64,000 bases of DNA from Roseibium album (GCA_001404055.1 CXTY01000036.1:1-64000); one strand, 5' to 3'. Counted from the stretch's first letter, positions 18,750-27,841 are shown. Numbers and translations are program-made. The notes: generated from the sequence alone by a model not told the origin.

Positions 18750-19560
18750 CTTTGCATTTGACATGGCCACAGGTCCATCGGTTGGTCGCCAAAGAGACGA
18801 ACAGCAGCCTTTGCTGGAAGCCTGCAACATTGGCTTTACAGCCCGCGGCGAGCAGCTCTTGCACAATGTGGATATTGCCATCCGACAGGGTTCCAGGACG
18901 CTGATCGTTGGACCCAATGGTGCGGGTAAAAGCCTGCTGCTGCGCCTTCTTCATGGGCTGTTGCAACCAAGCGATGGAAAAGTGCTGTGGCAAGGCAACG
19001 CCCTCAACGCCAAAGCACAGCGTGCACAAGCGATGGTTTTCCAGAGACCGGTACTCTTGCGCCGTTCCGTATTTGCCAACATGAAGTTCGCACTTTCCGT
19101 TCGCGGATTGCGCGGCCAAAAGCGCTCCGACAAAATCCTGAGCGCGCTTGCATCAGCCGGGTTGAGCCATCTGTCCAACCGCCCTGCCCGTGTTCTCTCC
19201 GGCGGAGAACAGCAGCGTCTTGCTGTTGTGCGTGCACTGGCTTGCGATCCGGAGCTGCTTTTTCTGGATGAGCCCACGGCAAATCTTGATCCAGCCTCCA
19301 CTGCGGCTATCGAAGAACTCGTCCGGGACGCGAGTGCGCGGGGCGTGACAATTGTTCTTGTCACCCATGATGTTGGGCAAGCCCGGCGTCTCGGAGAAGA
19401 CTTGGTTTTTCTGCAGGATGGGCACGTTGCTGAGTCTGGACCAGCGCAGAAAATCTTGACTGAGCCGCAAAGCGAACCTGCGCGCGCCTGGCGTGAAGGG
19501 CGCATTTATCTTGGTCCGAATACTCAAAGTCTTTGCGATTTCCCAGGGAGCAAACTTTGA
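18742..19560 (+). CDS. tupC: Tungstate ABC transporter ATP-binding protein TupC
   Basis: This 272-residue ABC ATPase has Walker A GPNGAGKS near residue 57, signature LSGGEQQRLAVVRA near 153, Walker B ELLFLDEP near 173 and the switch histidine in LVTHDVG near 208. It powers the TupB permease. The first 25 residues are a polar extension before the ATPase fold. Its stop TGA overlaps the TTG start of tupA. The gene order is B-C-A, where most tup operons begin with tupA; this is an unusual but functional-looking arrangement. Confidence 0.88.
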   Translation: MRDFAFDMATGPSVGRQRDEQQPLLEACNIGFTARGEQLLHNVDIAIRQGSRTLIVGPNGAGKSLLLRLLHGLLQPSDGKVLWQGNALNAKAQRAQAMVFQRPVLLRRSVFANMKFALSVRGLRGQKRSDKILSALASAGLSHLSNRPARVLSGGEQQRLAVVRALACDPELLFLDEPTANLDPASTAAIEELVRDASARGVTIVLVTHDVGQARRLGEDLVFLQDGHVAESGPAQKILTEPQSEPARAWREGRIYLGPNTQSLCDFPGSKL

Positions 19561-20393
19561 TCACAAGACCTATTCTTGCATTTGTTTTTTCAGCATTGCT
19601 CTCGGCAGTCGCTTCACAATCAGCCAGCGCGGACGAGAACTTCATTATCGTTCAATCAACGACATCTACCCAGAACTCCGGTCTCTTCGACGACCTCCTG
19701 CCAAAATTTCAGGAAAAGTCCGGAATAGAAGTGCGGGTCGTGGCAGTCGGCACCGGACAGGCGATCAAGAACGCCACCAATGGCGACGGCGATGTCCTGC
19801 TTGTTCATTCCAGATCGTCAGAAGAAAAATTCGTTACTGACGGTCTCGGCATATCCCGCTCAGATGTCATGTACAACGACTTCGTGATTGTCGGCCCGCC
19901 ATCTGACCCAGCCGAGATCGCAGGTACCAAAAACGTCGTTGCGGCACTTCAAAAGATCGCCGAGACCGAAGCTATCTTTGCCTCCAGAGGAGACGACAGC
20001 GGAACGCACAAGGCCGAACTTCGCCTCTGGAAAGCCGCTGACATTGATGCAGTGTCCGCGTCGGGAAAGTGGTACCGGGAGACAGGGTCCGGCATGGGAG
20101 CAACCCTCAATACCGGCACCGGCATGGGCGCCTATGTCATGACCGACCGCGCAACCTGGATCGCATTCGGTAACAAAGGCGACTACCAGATAGCCGTTGA
20201 AGGTGACACTCGACTGTTCAACCAGTACGGCGTCATATTGGTGAACCCGGAAGCGCACCCGCATGTCAAAGCCACCATGGGCCAGAGTTTCATTGACTGG
20301 TTGCTGTCAAAGGAAGGACAAGCCGCCATCGCGTCTTTCAGGATCGATGATCAGCAGCTGTTTTTCCCAAATGGGAGCAAGGGGTCCAGCTGA
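19557..20393 (+). CDS. tupA: Tungstate-binding protein TupA
   Basis: This 278-residue periplasmic binding protein has a signal peptide (cleavage around ASADE, residue 26). The diagnostic N-terminal motif TTSTQNSGLFDDLLPKF leads into VAVGTGQA, the oxyanion-binding signature of TupA. The start is a TTG at 19557 with AGGGAG six bases upstream and a TTGA overlap with tupC; the upstream in-frame ATG at 19533 lies inside tupC and has a poorer site. It gives the operon its tungstate specificity. A shortened relative of this fold appears fused to a cytochrome at 31372-32151. Confidence 0.9.
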   Translation: MITRPILAFVFSALLSAVASQSASADENFIIVQSTTSTQNSGLFDDLLPKFQEKSGIEVRVVAVGTGQAIKNATNGDGDVLLVHSRSSEEKFVTDGLGISRSDVMYNDFVIVGPPSDPAEIAGTKNVVAALQKIAETEAIFASRGDDSGTHKAELRLWKAADIDAVSASGKWYRETGSGMGATLNTGTGMGAYVMTDRATWIAFGNKGDYQIAVEGDTRLFNQYGVILVNPEAHPHVKATMGQSFIDWLLSKEGQAAIASFRIDDQQLFFPNGSKGSS

Positions 20394-20428
20394 GATTTTG
20401 CAGAGACCGACTACCTTGTGTCTCAGCT
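20388..20428. terminator. Bidirectional hairpin between tupA and the small fdh-linked gene
   Basis: Perfect 8-base arms AGCTGAGA (20388-20395) and TCTCAGCT (20421-20428) span the tupA stop and the end of the convergent small gene; ATTTTCCC follows on the plus strand. The 25-base loop is long, so this is a moderate call for a terminator shared by the two convergent operons. Confidence 0.4.
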
Positions 20429-20555
20429 ATTTTCCCAAACGAACACTGGCACCGGTTGCCTGCTCCTCACTTGAAAAACCAACGTTGTTCAGGATTTGGC
20501 TGGCCCCGACGGCAATCACACCGACCGCAACAAAGGCAAGAAGCATCGCTTTCAT
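20427..20555 (-). CDS. 42-residue single-helix membrane protein coupled to WD40-cytochrome c gene
   Basis: This very short gene encodes a protein starting MKAMLLAFVAVGVIAVGAS, i.e. one hydrophobic helix (about residues 4-18), and ending in a polar tail with NNVGFSSEEQATGA. Its ATG overlaps the stop of the WD40-cytochrome gene as ATGA, and an AGAGGT site lies just upstream. These are strong signs that it is translated. It may be a small subunit anchoring the periplasmic cytochrome, or the hydrophobic segment may be a signal peptide releasing a tiny periplasmic peptide. I do not recognise a named family. Confidence 0.65.
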   Translation of the reverse strand: MKAMLLAFVAVGVIAVGASQILNNVGFSSEEQATGASVRLGK

Positions 20556-21907
20556 AGTTTACCTCTACCAGATTTTTCTTCGGCCGTTGCCGCTTTCAGA
20601 TAATCAATAAGATCTAAGCGATCCTCAGACTGGATAATCCGCTGCATCGGCATTTTTGTACCCGGAATGAAGTGATCGGGTCCATCCAGAAAGAGTTGAT
20701 CGATGGTCTCTGCTGACCAGATGATATCAGATCCGTTCAAAGTCTCCGAATAGGCGTATCCGGGCAGTGTACCTGCCCTGCGCCCGAACACTTTATGGAG
20801 CGTCGGACCGGCTTTGCGTCCGCCATCTACTGTTAGTGCGTGACAGATGGAGCATTTGCGGGCGAATTGACGTTCTCCATTGGACATGTCTTCAGGTTTT
20901 TGCAAAAACACAGGCGTTTCAGTCGCCATAGGATCGTAGGAAGCAAGGTCGGCAACGGGCCAGGAATAGACGATATCTTCGATACCACCTGCGTGAAGAA
21001 CCTCACCGTCTTTTGAAAAGGCGAGCGCCCAAACCGGCCCCTTCAAGGCCGCCTTGAAGTCCGTTTCTATCGACCAGTCCAGCGTGTTGAAGACAGTGAT
21101 AAAACCATGCCCATCTCCCGTTGCCAGTTTTGTACCGTCCGGACTGAGTGTCATTGCCAGGATTGGTCTTCGTTCGAGCGCAAAATCATGCATTCGTTCT
21201 CCGGTTGCCAGGTCGAGCACACGCGTCACTCCATCTTGCGATCCGTATGCAAGCCAGCTCTCCGATTGTCCGTTCGCGCTCCCCAGAACCATGACGTTGA
21301 TACCAAAGCCATTGCGGTCAACGATACGTTTTTCAGTCGCGTGCCTCAGGTCCCACAGCTTGATGGAACCATCAACGGACGCTGAATAAAGCCAGTCACC
21401 ATCTCCTGAAAAGACGACCATATTGACCCCTGAGGTGTGACCGGAAAGAAACTTCGGCGCACTGCCGTCCATAGGCCACAGACCTATTCGCGAATCCCAG
21501 CTTGCACTGGCAACCAGCTTGCGATCGGGTGAAACAGCAAGTCCCATGATTTTTGCGGTGTGACCTTCGAGCCGCACTTTCGACCGGTCCTTCAAGTTCC
21601 ACAGGATCAGGTCATTATCGTCACCAGCAGAAACGATCTGCTCCCCATCGATGAATTTGACGACTTTTACCGCCGCTTCGTGTCCTTCCAGCCATTGAGG
21701 CAAACGTCCCTCCCAGATACCGACGGAGTTGTCGAAACTGGCAGTCGCGACTGATCCGTTATCTGGTGAAACAGCGATACCCATTACGGGGCCACCATGA
21801 CCTTTCAGCGTTTGAAAGTCGGCGGCGAAACTGTGCTGTAGACTGAGGGTGACGATACAAAACGCCGCCAAGGACATTACAAAATGTCTTGCTACTGCTC
21901 GGATCAT
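20552..21907 (-). CDS. Periplasmic WD40-repeat protein with C-terminal cytochrome c domain
   Basis: This protein of about 451 residues has a signal peptide (MSLAAFC to HSFAAD), then roughly seven WD40 blades (for example LASASWDSRIGLWPMDG, LYSASVDGSIKLWDL) and a class I cytochrome c domain over the last 110 residues with CSICH and a distal methionine probably in GTKMPMQ. A beta-propeller fused to a haem domain suggests electron transfer docked to a partner. It directly follows FDH gamma on the same strand, so it may accept electrons from or scaffold the formate dehydrogenase. The start is uncertain: 21907 fits the signal peptide best; an in-frame ATG also lies at 21973. Confidence 0.8.
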   Translation of the reverse strand: MIRAVARHFVMSLAAFCIVTLSLQHSFAADFQTLKGHGGPVMGIAVSPDNGSVATASFDNSVGIWEGRLPQWLEGHEAAVKVVKFIDGEQIVSAGDDNDLILWNLKDRSKVRLEGHTAKIMGLAVSPDRKLVASASWDSRIGLWPMDGSAPKFLSGHTSGVNMVVFSGDGDWLYSASVDGSIKLWDLRHATEKRIVDRNGFGINVMVLGSANGQSESWLAYGSQDGVTRVLDLATGERMHDFALERRPILAMTLSPDGTKLATGDGHGFITVFNTLDWSIETDFKAALKGPVWALAFSKDGEVLHAGGIEDIVYSWPVADLASYDPMATETPVFLQKPEDMSNGERQFARKCSICHALTVDGGRKAGPTLHKVFGRRAGTLPGYAYSETLNGSDIIWSAETIDQLFLDGPDHFIPGTKMPMQRIIQSEDRLDLIDYLKAATAEEKSGRGKL

Positions 21908-21987
21908 TGATTTCAAGGTCAGCGGGGTAGCGCTGGTACACGTTTCGGGATCAGAACTGGTCAGGGCACACATCGTCGCGCTCGTAC

Positions 21988-23211
21988 CTATTCAGCTGGA
22001 ACCGCGTTTTTGCCGTCGGCTTCTTTTTGAGCCTCTTCGACTTCCTCAACCCACAAACCGTGGTGCTCACGAGCCCATTGGAGCTCGACTTCGCCGGATC
22101 CCATGGCGTCATAGGCTCCTTCCATACCGACAGAACCGATGTAGATATGCGCCAGAACCATCGCGATCATCAGGAAGGCAACAACAGCGTGCCAGAGCTG
22201 CGCATATTGCATTTCTTCATGCGGCGCCAGCTCCGTTGCCAACGTGCCAAAGCCGAAAAGCTGTGGCAGGCCGGTTGCATTCAACGCCTCGAAGGTCCCC
22301 GCAAACATGGGGAAGTCGAACGGAAACAGCAGAGAAATCCCGGTGGCAGAGATTGAAGCGCCCAGAAGGATCACGCCCCAGAAAATCATCTTTTGACCAA
22401 AATTGAATTTTCTTGCTGGTGGATGCACACCCTTTTTCAATAGACCACCGCCTTGAGCGATCCATTTCAAGTCCGTCTTGTTCGGAATGTTATGGGCAAC
22501 CCACATCACGAAGACCATGATGAGGCCAAGCATGAACGCCCAGGCAACGTTGTTGTGGATCCACTTCGAGGCGAGTGCGAGCGGCGCAAACGCGTCCTTG
22601 CCGATAAGCGGGATAATGGCAAAACGTCCAAACAGCGTGAGAAGCCCCGTGAGACCAAGCAGAATGAACGACCCGGCGAGCAACCAATGGCCAAAGCGTT
22701 CTATTGCTTTGAACCGGGTGATGGTTTGTCCCGTTTTTTGCCCGTCGATGCGGACACGTCCGCGTATCAGATAGAAAAGCGCGAGAAGAACAAGCGTTGC
22801 GGCGAGCAATATGGAGCCATAGGTCAGCAATGGTCCTTTCCGCCAGGCAAGCCAGCGCATGCCGCCATCCTGCATCAGGACGGTCGCGGCCTTGCCACCG
22901 GAAGACACCGTGACGTCCGCTGATCCATAGCGCAGCGAGCGCCAGAGTTCGGGATCCGATACCCCACCAAGTGTTCCGAGTTGTGAAGATATGGCAGCGG
23001 CCGAATTCGGGTCACCAGTCGCGTTGCGGCGGAAATCGTAGTCCACCTTTTCGCCGCGCTGGCGTTTCATGATGTCGTCCAGTGTCTGCGCCCCGCCAGT
23101 GGGTGCACGCTCGCCTGCCTGCACCTGCGCGTCGTCAGCGCCAGCGTCTTGCGCAAAGCCCTGAACCAGAAAGGCAAGAAGAACGACACACGCCAATGCC
23201 AACCGTGTCAT
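21988..23211 (-). CDS. Formate dehydrogenase gamma subunit (cytochrome b556)
   Basis: This 407-residue protein comprises a signal peptide (cleavage near FAQDAG), a periplasmic N-terminal region of about 100 residues not present in E. coli FdnI, and a four-helix di-haem cytochrome b core (about residues 120-385). Candidate haem-ligand histidines lie in ERFGHWLL, KWIHNNVAW, QLWHAVV and LAHIYIG. It carries electrons from the alpha/beta subunits to quinone. It lies downstream of alpha and beta with a 140-base gap. A GAGGG site precedes the ATG. Confidence 0.9.
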   Translation of the reverse strand: MTRLALACVVLLAFLVQGFAQDAGADDAQVQAGERAPTGGAQTLDDIMKRQRGEKVDYDFRRNATGDPNSAAAISSQLGTLGGVSDPELWRSLRYGSADVTVSSGGKAATVLMQDGGMRWLAWRKGPLLTYGSILLAATLVLLALFYLIRGRVRIDGQKTGQTITRFKAIERFGHWLLAGSFILLGLTGLLTLFGRFAIIPLIGKDAFAPLALASKWIHNNVAWAFMLGLIMVFVMWVAHNIPNKTDLKWIAQGGGLLKKGVHPPARKFNFGQKMIFWGVILLGASISATGISLLFPFDFPMFAGTFEALNATGLPQLFGFGTLATELAPHEEMQYAQLWHAVVAFLMIAMVLAHIYIGSVGMEGAYDAMGSGEVELQWAREHHGLWVEEVEEAQKEADGKNAVPAE

Positions 23212-23352
23212 GACCGGACCCTCAAATCTTAAATCACTGGAGAAAAGCGAGGCAGCACCAAGCCGCCCCGCTTTCGCATTTTGTCAGATAAAGCGGAGTA
23301 AGAGCATGGCTGCCTGACTTGAAGCCAGACGGCAGCCATGCCGAGCCACCGA

Positions 23353-23946
23353 TTACCCGCCTTTTTGGCCATAAGCTGTGCCCCAGCCCCAGGCGCCCGA
23401 GCCGAAGCCACGGGCCACCACGCGCTCACGATAAATGGCTGACACGACGTCGCCATCACCCGCGAGCAGAGCTTTGGTGGAACACATTTCGGCGCAGAGC
23501 GGCAGTTTGCCTTCGGCGATACGGTTGCGGCCGTATTTCGCGAACTCTGCGGTCGAGTTGTTTTCTTCCGGACCACCGGCACAGAAGGTGCATTTGTCCA
23601 TCTTTCCGCGTGATCCGAAATTGCCCGCTTGCGGGAATTGCGGCGCACCGAAAGGACAGGCGTAGAAGCAGTAGCCGCAGCCAATGCAAAGGTCCTTGGA
23701 GTGCAGGACCACACCTTCTTCGGTCTGGTAGAAACAATCGACCGGGCACACCGCCATGCACGGTGCATCCGAACAATGCATGCAGGCGACCGAGATCGAC
23801 CGTTCACCAGGTCTACCATCATTGATGGTCACCACGCGGCGGCGGTTGATACCCCAGGGCACCTCATGCTCGTTCTTACAAGCCGTAACGCAGGCATTGC
23901 ATTCAATGCAGCGCTCGGCGTCACAAAGGAACTTTGATCTAGCCAT
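23353..23946 (-). CDS. Formate dehydrogenase beta subunit (four 4Fe-4S ferredoxin)
   Basis: This 197-residue iron-sulfur protein has cysteine groups for four clusters: CIECNACVTAC, CMHCSDAPCMAVCPVDC, CIGCGYCFYACPFG and a last set in CTFC plus CAEMC. It lacks the C-terminal membrane helix of E. coli FdnH, ending in a glycine- and aromatic-rich tail instead, so it probably binds to gamma by contact. It relays electrons from the pterin site of alpha to the haems of gamma. GGAGG lies 7 bases before the ATG, and the alpha gene ends only 12 bases upstream. Confidence 0.92.
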   Translation of the reverse strand: MARSKFLCDAERCIECNACVTACKNEHEVPWGINRRRVVTINDGRPGERSISVACMHCSDAPCMAVCPVDCFYQTEEGVVLHSKDLCIGCGYCFYACPFGAPQFPQAGNFGSRGKMDKCTFCAGGPEENNSTAEFAKYGRNRIAEGKLPLCAEMCSTKALLAGDGDVVSAIYRERVVARGFGSGAWGWGTAYGQKGG

Positions 23947-23958
23947 CGTGTGTCCTCC

Positions 23959-26850
23959 TTACGCTGCAGAGATCTTGCAGAGAGTCGCTTTGGACTCCTG
24001 CATCTGGGTCACTGAATCATAGCCATAAGTCTGAGCAGTATTGGAGCTCTCGCCAAGCACATATGGATCAGCACCCTTGGGATACTTGTCCCTTCGGTCC
24101 TCACCCTGATAATGCCCACCGAAGTGGAACGGCATGAAAGCAACGCCCTCTCCGACCCTTTCGGTCACCATCGCCATCACCTTGACCTTGCCCTTTTCAG
24201 GACCTTCGACCCAGACCTGAGCGCCGTCACGCACCCCGAGATTGTTGGCATCCCGCGGATTGATTTCGACGAACATGTCCTGCTGAAGTTCAGCAAGCCA
24301 TGGGTTCGACCGGGTTTCATCACCACCACCTTCATATTCCACGAGGCGTCCGGAGGTCAGGATCATCGGATAGTCTTTCGAGAAATCCTGCTTCTGGATC
24401 GAGGCATAAAGGGTGGGCAGGCGATAGAATTTCCGATCTTCGTAGGTCGGATAGTCTGCCACCAGGTCCCGGCGGTTGGTGTAGAGCGGCTCGCGATGAA
24501 GCGGCACCGGATCCGGGAACGTCCAGACCACGGCACGGGCCTTGGCGTTGCCGAACGGAGCACAACCATGCTTGATCGCAACCCTCTGGATACCGCCGGA
24601 AAGGTCGGTTTTCCAGTTGGTCTTCGGACCGGCGACGGCCTCGATAGCAGCCCTTTCATCGTCTGTTAGATCACCATCCCATCCGAGATCCATCAGCATC
24701 TGCATGGTGAATTCAGGATAGCCATCCTGAATTTCAGCACCAGGGTTGGAAACACCATCTGCAAGCAGATTGGCCCCATCCCTTTCAACACCGAACCGGG
24801 CACGGAAGCACAAGCCGCCTTCTGCAACAGGCTTGGACATGTCGTAGAGGTTCGGCGTTCCCGGATGTTTCATTTCCGGTGTGCCCCAGCACGGCCACGG
24901 CATACCGTAGTATTCGCCGTCATTCGGACCACCGATCGCCTGAAGCGTCGTCCGGTCGAATGTGTGCTGGTTCGCCATGTGCGCCTTGATCCGCTCTGGT
25001 GACTGGCCGGTGTAGCCAATTGTCCACAGACCGCGGTTAAATTCGCGGGTGATGCTTTCGACATTCGGTGTTTCGGCATCTTCCATCTCGATGTTGCGGA
25101 AGAGACGATCACCCCAGCCGAACTTGTTCGCAAATTTTGCCATGATCACATGATCGGGCAGGCTTTCGAACAGCGGATCGACCACCTTGTCGCGCCATTG
25201 GAAAGAGCGGTTCGACGCCGTGACGGAGCCACGGGTTTCGAACTGCGTACAGGCGGGAAGCAAGTAGACCCCGTCTGTCCGATCATGAAGAACGGCAGAA
25301 ACGGTCGGATACGGATCAACTACGACCAGTGTATCCAGTTTTTCCATCGCCGTTTTCATTTCGGTCATACGCGTCTGCGAGTTCGGAGCGTGTCCCCAAA
25401 GCACCATGGCACGCACCGCATTGGGGTTATCGGTGTTGGCCGGATCTTCCAGCACACCATCAATCCAACGGCTGACCGGAATACCGGTCAGGTTCATGAG
25501 GTTCTTGTCCTTGCCGTCGGACCCTTTGACGGTTTCGAACTGGGCTTTCAGCCAATCCGGATCTTCTTCCCAGACCCTTGACCAATGCGCCCAGGCACCA
25601 GCACTCAGGCCATAGTAGCCCGGCAAGGTGTGGCTCAACACACCAAGGTCCGTTGCGCCCTGCACATTGTCATGACCACGGAAAATGTTGGTACCACCAC
25701 CCGAGGTACCCATATTGCCAAGTGCAAGCTGCAATATGCAGTAGGCGCGGGTGTTGTTATTACCGTTGGTGTGCTGCGTACCACCCATGCACCAGATGAC
25801 GGTACCAGGACGGTTGTTTGCCAGCGTCCGCGCAACGCGCCTCATCTGGCTCTCGGGCGTTCCAGTGACACGTTCAACTTCATCCGGTGTCCATTTCGCG
25901 ACTTCTTCGCGAATCTGATCCATGCCCCAGACACGCGTGCGGATGAATTCCTTGTCTTCCCAGCCATTCTGGAAAATGTGCCAGAGGATCCCCCAGACCA
26001 GGGCAACGTCTGTTCCCGGACGGAAACGCACATATTCATCGGCATGAGCAGCTGTTCGGGTGAACCGCGGATCGCACACGATCAAAGGCGCGTTGTTGTG
26101 CTCCTTGGCGCGCAGTACATGCAATAGGGAAACCGGATGAGCTTCAGCCGGGTTACCACCAATGATGAAAATCGCCTTGGAATTATGGATGTCGTTGTAG
26201 CTGTTGGTCATGGCGCCGTAGCCCCATGTGTTGGCTACGCCGGCAACAGTTGTCGAATGACAGATACGGGCCTGGTGATCAACGTTGTTGGTGCCCCAAT
26301 AGGCAGCGAATTTGCGGAAAAGATAGGCCTGCTCATTGCTGTGCTTGGCAGAGCCGAGCCAGTAAACGCTATCAGGTCCGCTTTCTTCGCGGATTTGCAT
26401 CATCTGGTCGCCGATCTCGTTGATGGCTTCGTCCCAGCTGATCCGCTTCCACTCTCCGCCTTCCTTTTTCATCGGATATTTCAGGCGGCGTTCGCCATGC
26501 GCGTGTTCGCGCACCGATGCGCCCTTGGCGCAGTGAGCTCCAAGATTGAACGGGCTGTCCCATCCCGGTTCCTGGCCAACCCAAACACCGTTCTTAACCT
26601 CGGCCATGACAGTACAACCCACCGAGCAGTGGGTGCACACTGACTTCACCAGGTCAACGGCCTCATTTGCCGATTGTGCCTGAACTTTGGTAACTGAACC
26701 GCCAGTCGCGGTTATGGCGGCCAAACCGCCTGCTGCGAGACCGGAACCTTTCAGAAATGTCCGACGATCTACCGATTTGTGTGCAGTGTCTCTAAGGATA
26801 CTTGCACCCTGGGGGCGTCGCGCGACCCCATTGGTCTTTTTCCTAAGCAT
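23959..26850 (-). CDS. Formate dehydrogenase alpha subunit (Mo/W-bis-MGD, Tat-exported)
   Basis: This 963-residue catalytic subunit oxidises formate to CO2. It carries a Tat signal (DRRTFLKGSG, residues 28-37), a proximal 4Fe-4S site at Cys72, Cys75, Cys79 and Cys107, and the active-site pair Cys197-His198 in RICHSTTVAG. Cysteine replaces selenocysteine, so no SelB system is needed. The C-terminal molybdopterin-dinucleotide domain (about 835-950) is intact. The gene is flanked by its TAT-target and TorD-like chaperone genes and, across the beta and gamma genes, by tungstate import genes, so tungsten is a likely metal. It resembles the three-subunit Fdh3-type enzymes of Methylobacterium. Confidence 0.94.
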   Translation of the reverse strand: MLRKKTNGVARRPQGASILRDTAHKSVDRRTFLKGSGLAAGGLAAITATGGSVTKVQAQSANEAVDLVKSVCTHCSVGCTVMAEVKNGVWVGQEPGWDSPFNLGAHCAKGASVREHAHGERRLKYPMKKEGGEWKRISWDEAINEIGDQMMQIREESGPDSVYWLGSAKHSNEQAYLFRKFAAYWGTNNVDHQARICHSTTVAGVANTWGYGAMTNSYNDIHNSKAIFIIGGNPAEAHPVSLLHVLRAKEHNNAPLIVCDPRFTRTAAHADEYVRFRPGTDVALVWGILWHIFQNGWEDKEFIRTRVWGMDQIREEVAKWTPDEVERVTGTPESQMRRVARTLANNRPGTVIWCMGGTQHTNGNNNTRAYCILQLALGNMGTSGGGTNIFRGHDNVQGATDLGVLSHTLPGYYGLSAGAWAHWSRVWEEDPDWLKAQFETVKGSDGKDKNLMNLTGIPVSRWIDGVLEDPANTDNPNAVRAMVLWGHAPNSQTRMTEMKTAMEKLDTLVVVDPYPTVSAVLHDRTDGVYLLPACTQFETRGSVTASNRSFQWRDKVVDPLFESLPDHVIMAKFANKFGWGDRLFRNIEMEDAETPNVESITREFNRGLWTIGYTGQSPERIKAHMANQHTFDRTTLQAIGGPNDGEYYGMPWPCWGTPEMKHPGTPNLYDMSKPVAEGGLCFRARFGVERDGANLLADGVSNPGAEIQDGYPEFTMQMLMDLGWDGDLTDDERAAIEAVAGPKTNWKTDLSGGIQRVAIKHGCAPFGNAKARAVVWTFPDPVPLHREPLYTNRRDLVADYPTYEDRKFYRLPTLYASIQKQDFSKDYPMILTSGRLVEYEGGGDETRSNPWLAELQQDMFVEINPRDANNLGVRDGAQVWVEGPEKGKVKVMAMVTERVGEGVAFMPFHFGGHYQGEDRRDKYPKGADPYVLGESSNTAQTYGYDSVTQMQESKATLCKISAA

Positions 26851-26972
26851 ATTGCCCTACCTTGCTTGTACCAGAATTGATACGGCTGGGTTTTCGGTGA
26901 ACCGGCCATCGGGCGTCACGCAACCATCGGCCGGGGCAGTCTTAATAGAGTCCAGTAAAACCGGGGAGCCAG

Positions 26973-27173
26973 TTAGAACCGGGCGCTGTCGTAATAGGCG
27001 CGCGTATGCGCGGTATCTTGCATCTTGTCCGATGAAGGATCAGGTACGGCTGCCTCAGCTGTTCCCGCTGTGGCTGTCGCCGCCACGGCAACTGGAGCCG
27101 ACATGGCTGCAAGCTTCAAAAAATCCCGGCGGCCTGTCCCCTCCCTGGGGTCCGCCTTTTCGGGTCGTTTCAT
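26973..27173 (-). CDS. Formate dehydrogenase region TAT target protein
   Basis: This 66-residue peptide contains a twin-arginine motif GRRDFLKLA at about residues 15-23, a hydrophobic Ala-rich stretch, and a short tail ending in HTRAYYDSARF. This pattern matches the small family found next to alpha genes of respiratory formate dehydrogenases. Its role is not established; a carrier of folded cofactor proteins or a spare Tat signal has been considered in general. GGAGG precedes the ATG at 27173. It lies directly upstream of the alpha gene and downstream of the chaperone gene. Confidence 0.85.
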   Translation of the reverse strand: MKRPEKADPREGTGRRDFLKLAAMSAPVAVAATATAGTAEAAVPDPSSDKMQDTAHTRAYYDSARF

Positions 27174-27232
27174 TTTCGCAATCCTCCTCTCCCAAGGGCG
27201 GTCGGAACCGCCGAAAAAAGCTACTTTCCTCG

Positions 27233-27841
27233 TCAATTGGGCAGCATGGCGAACGCCTCGGCCTCAACCTCCATGAATTGCTTCCCAAGTGATCCCACGG
27301 CTCCGTAAAAAACGGAGCTTTTTGTCGCTTCAAGGTCTGTAAAAAAGTGAATGGCCCACGGTTCGATGTGGGCATTGAAAAATGCTCTTTGTTCGGCAAC
27401 AGATGTCACTGTTCCAAACTTTCCAACGATCATGCCTCCCATCATCTCCATGAGAGAGGCGATATTGTCTTCCGGTTCATATTTTCCCTCAGACCGCTGA
27501 ATTCCACGCTGGGTCATTTCGCTGCGCAGATTGGCCAGGGGTTTTTCATTCAGGAAACCGGTCAGATAGTGGCTCGCATAAGGCAGCAATTCACCGCGGC
27601 CCAGACCGATAAAGAGGTTGTTGAATTCGCGTTCAGCGGTTTCGGGTGAAGTGACGGATGCAATCCTGGAGAGAAGACCAAGCGCACGTCCAATAGGGGT
27701 GTCTTCCGCTCTAAGATCACTGATCTGACCAAGCAGCAACGCTTCCACCGGCTTTGCCAGTATCAATCCCAGAAATTCGTAGAGATCTGCTCGTGCCTGA
27801 TCTTCAGGATCGATCACATATTCCCTAACCACTGCGGACAT
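27233..27841 (-). CDS. TorD/DmsD-family redox enzyme maturation chaperone
   Basis: This 202-residue all-helical cytoplasmic protein has the TorD-family pattern: an N-terminal RADLYEFLGLILAKP and a central EFNNLFIGLGRGELLPYASHYLTG, close to the family core ExxxLFxGP...PxxSxY. Such proteins bind Tat signal peptides and hold molybdo/tungsto enzymes until the cofactor is inserted. The client is almost certainly the FDH alpha subunit encoded next door. The start at 27841 follows GGGAGG by ten bases; an upstream in-frame codon at 27865 has no good site. Confidence 0.85.
   Translation of the reverse strand: MSAVVREYVIDPEDQARADLYEFLGLILAKPVEALLLGQISDLRAEDTPIGRALGLLSRIASVTSPETAEREFNNLFIGLGRGELLPYASHYLTGFLNEKPLANLRSEMTQRGIQRSEGKYEPEDNIASLMEMMGGMIVGKFGTVTSVAEQRAFFNAHIEPWAIHFFTDLEATKSSVFYGAVGSLGKQFMEVEAEAFAMLPN

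Noticed and set aside
23959-26850. Possible selenocysteine in FDH alpha
   Set aside because: The active-site codon encodes cysteine (RICHSTT) and no in-frame TGA is needed to give a full-length product.
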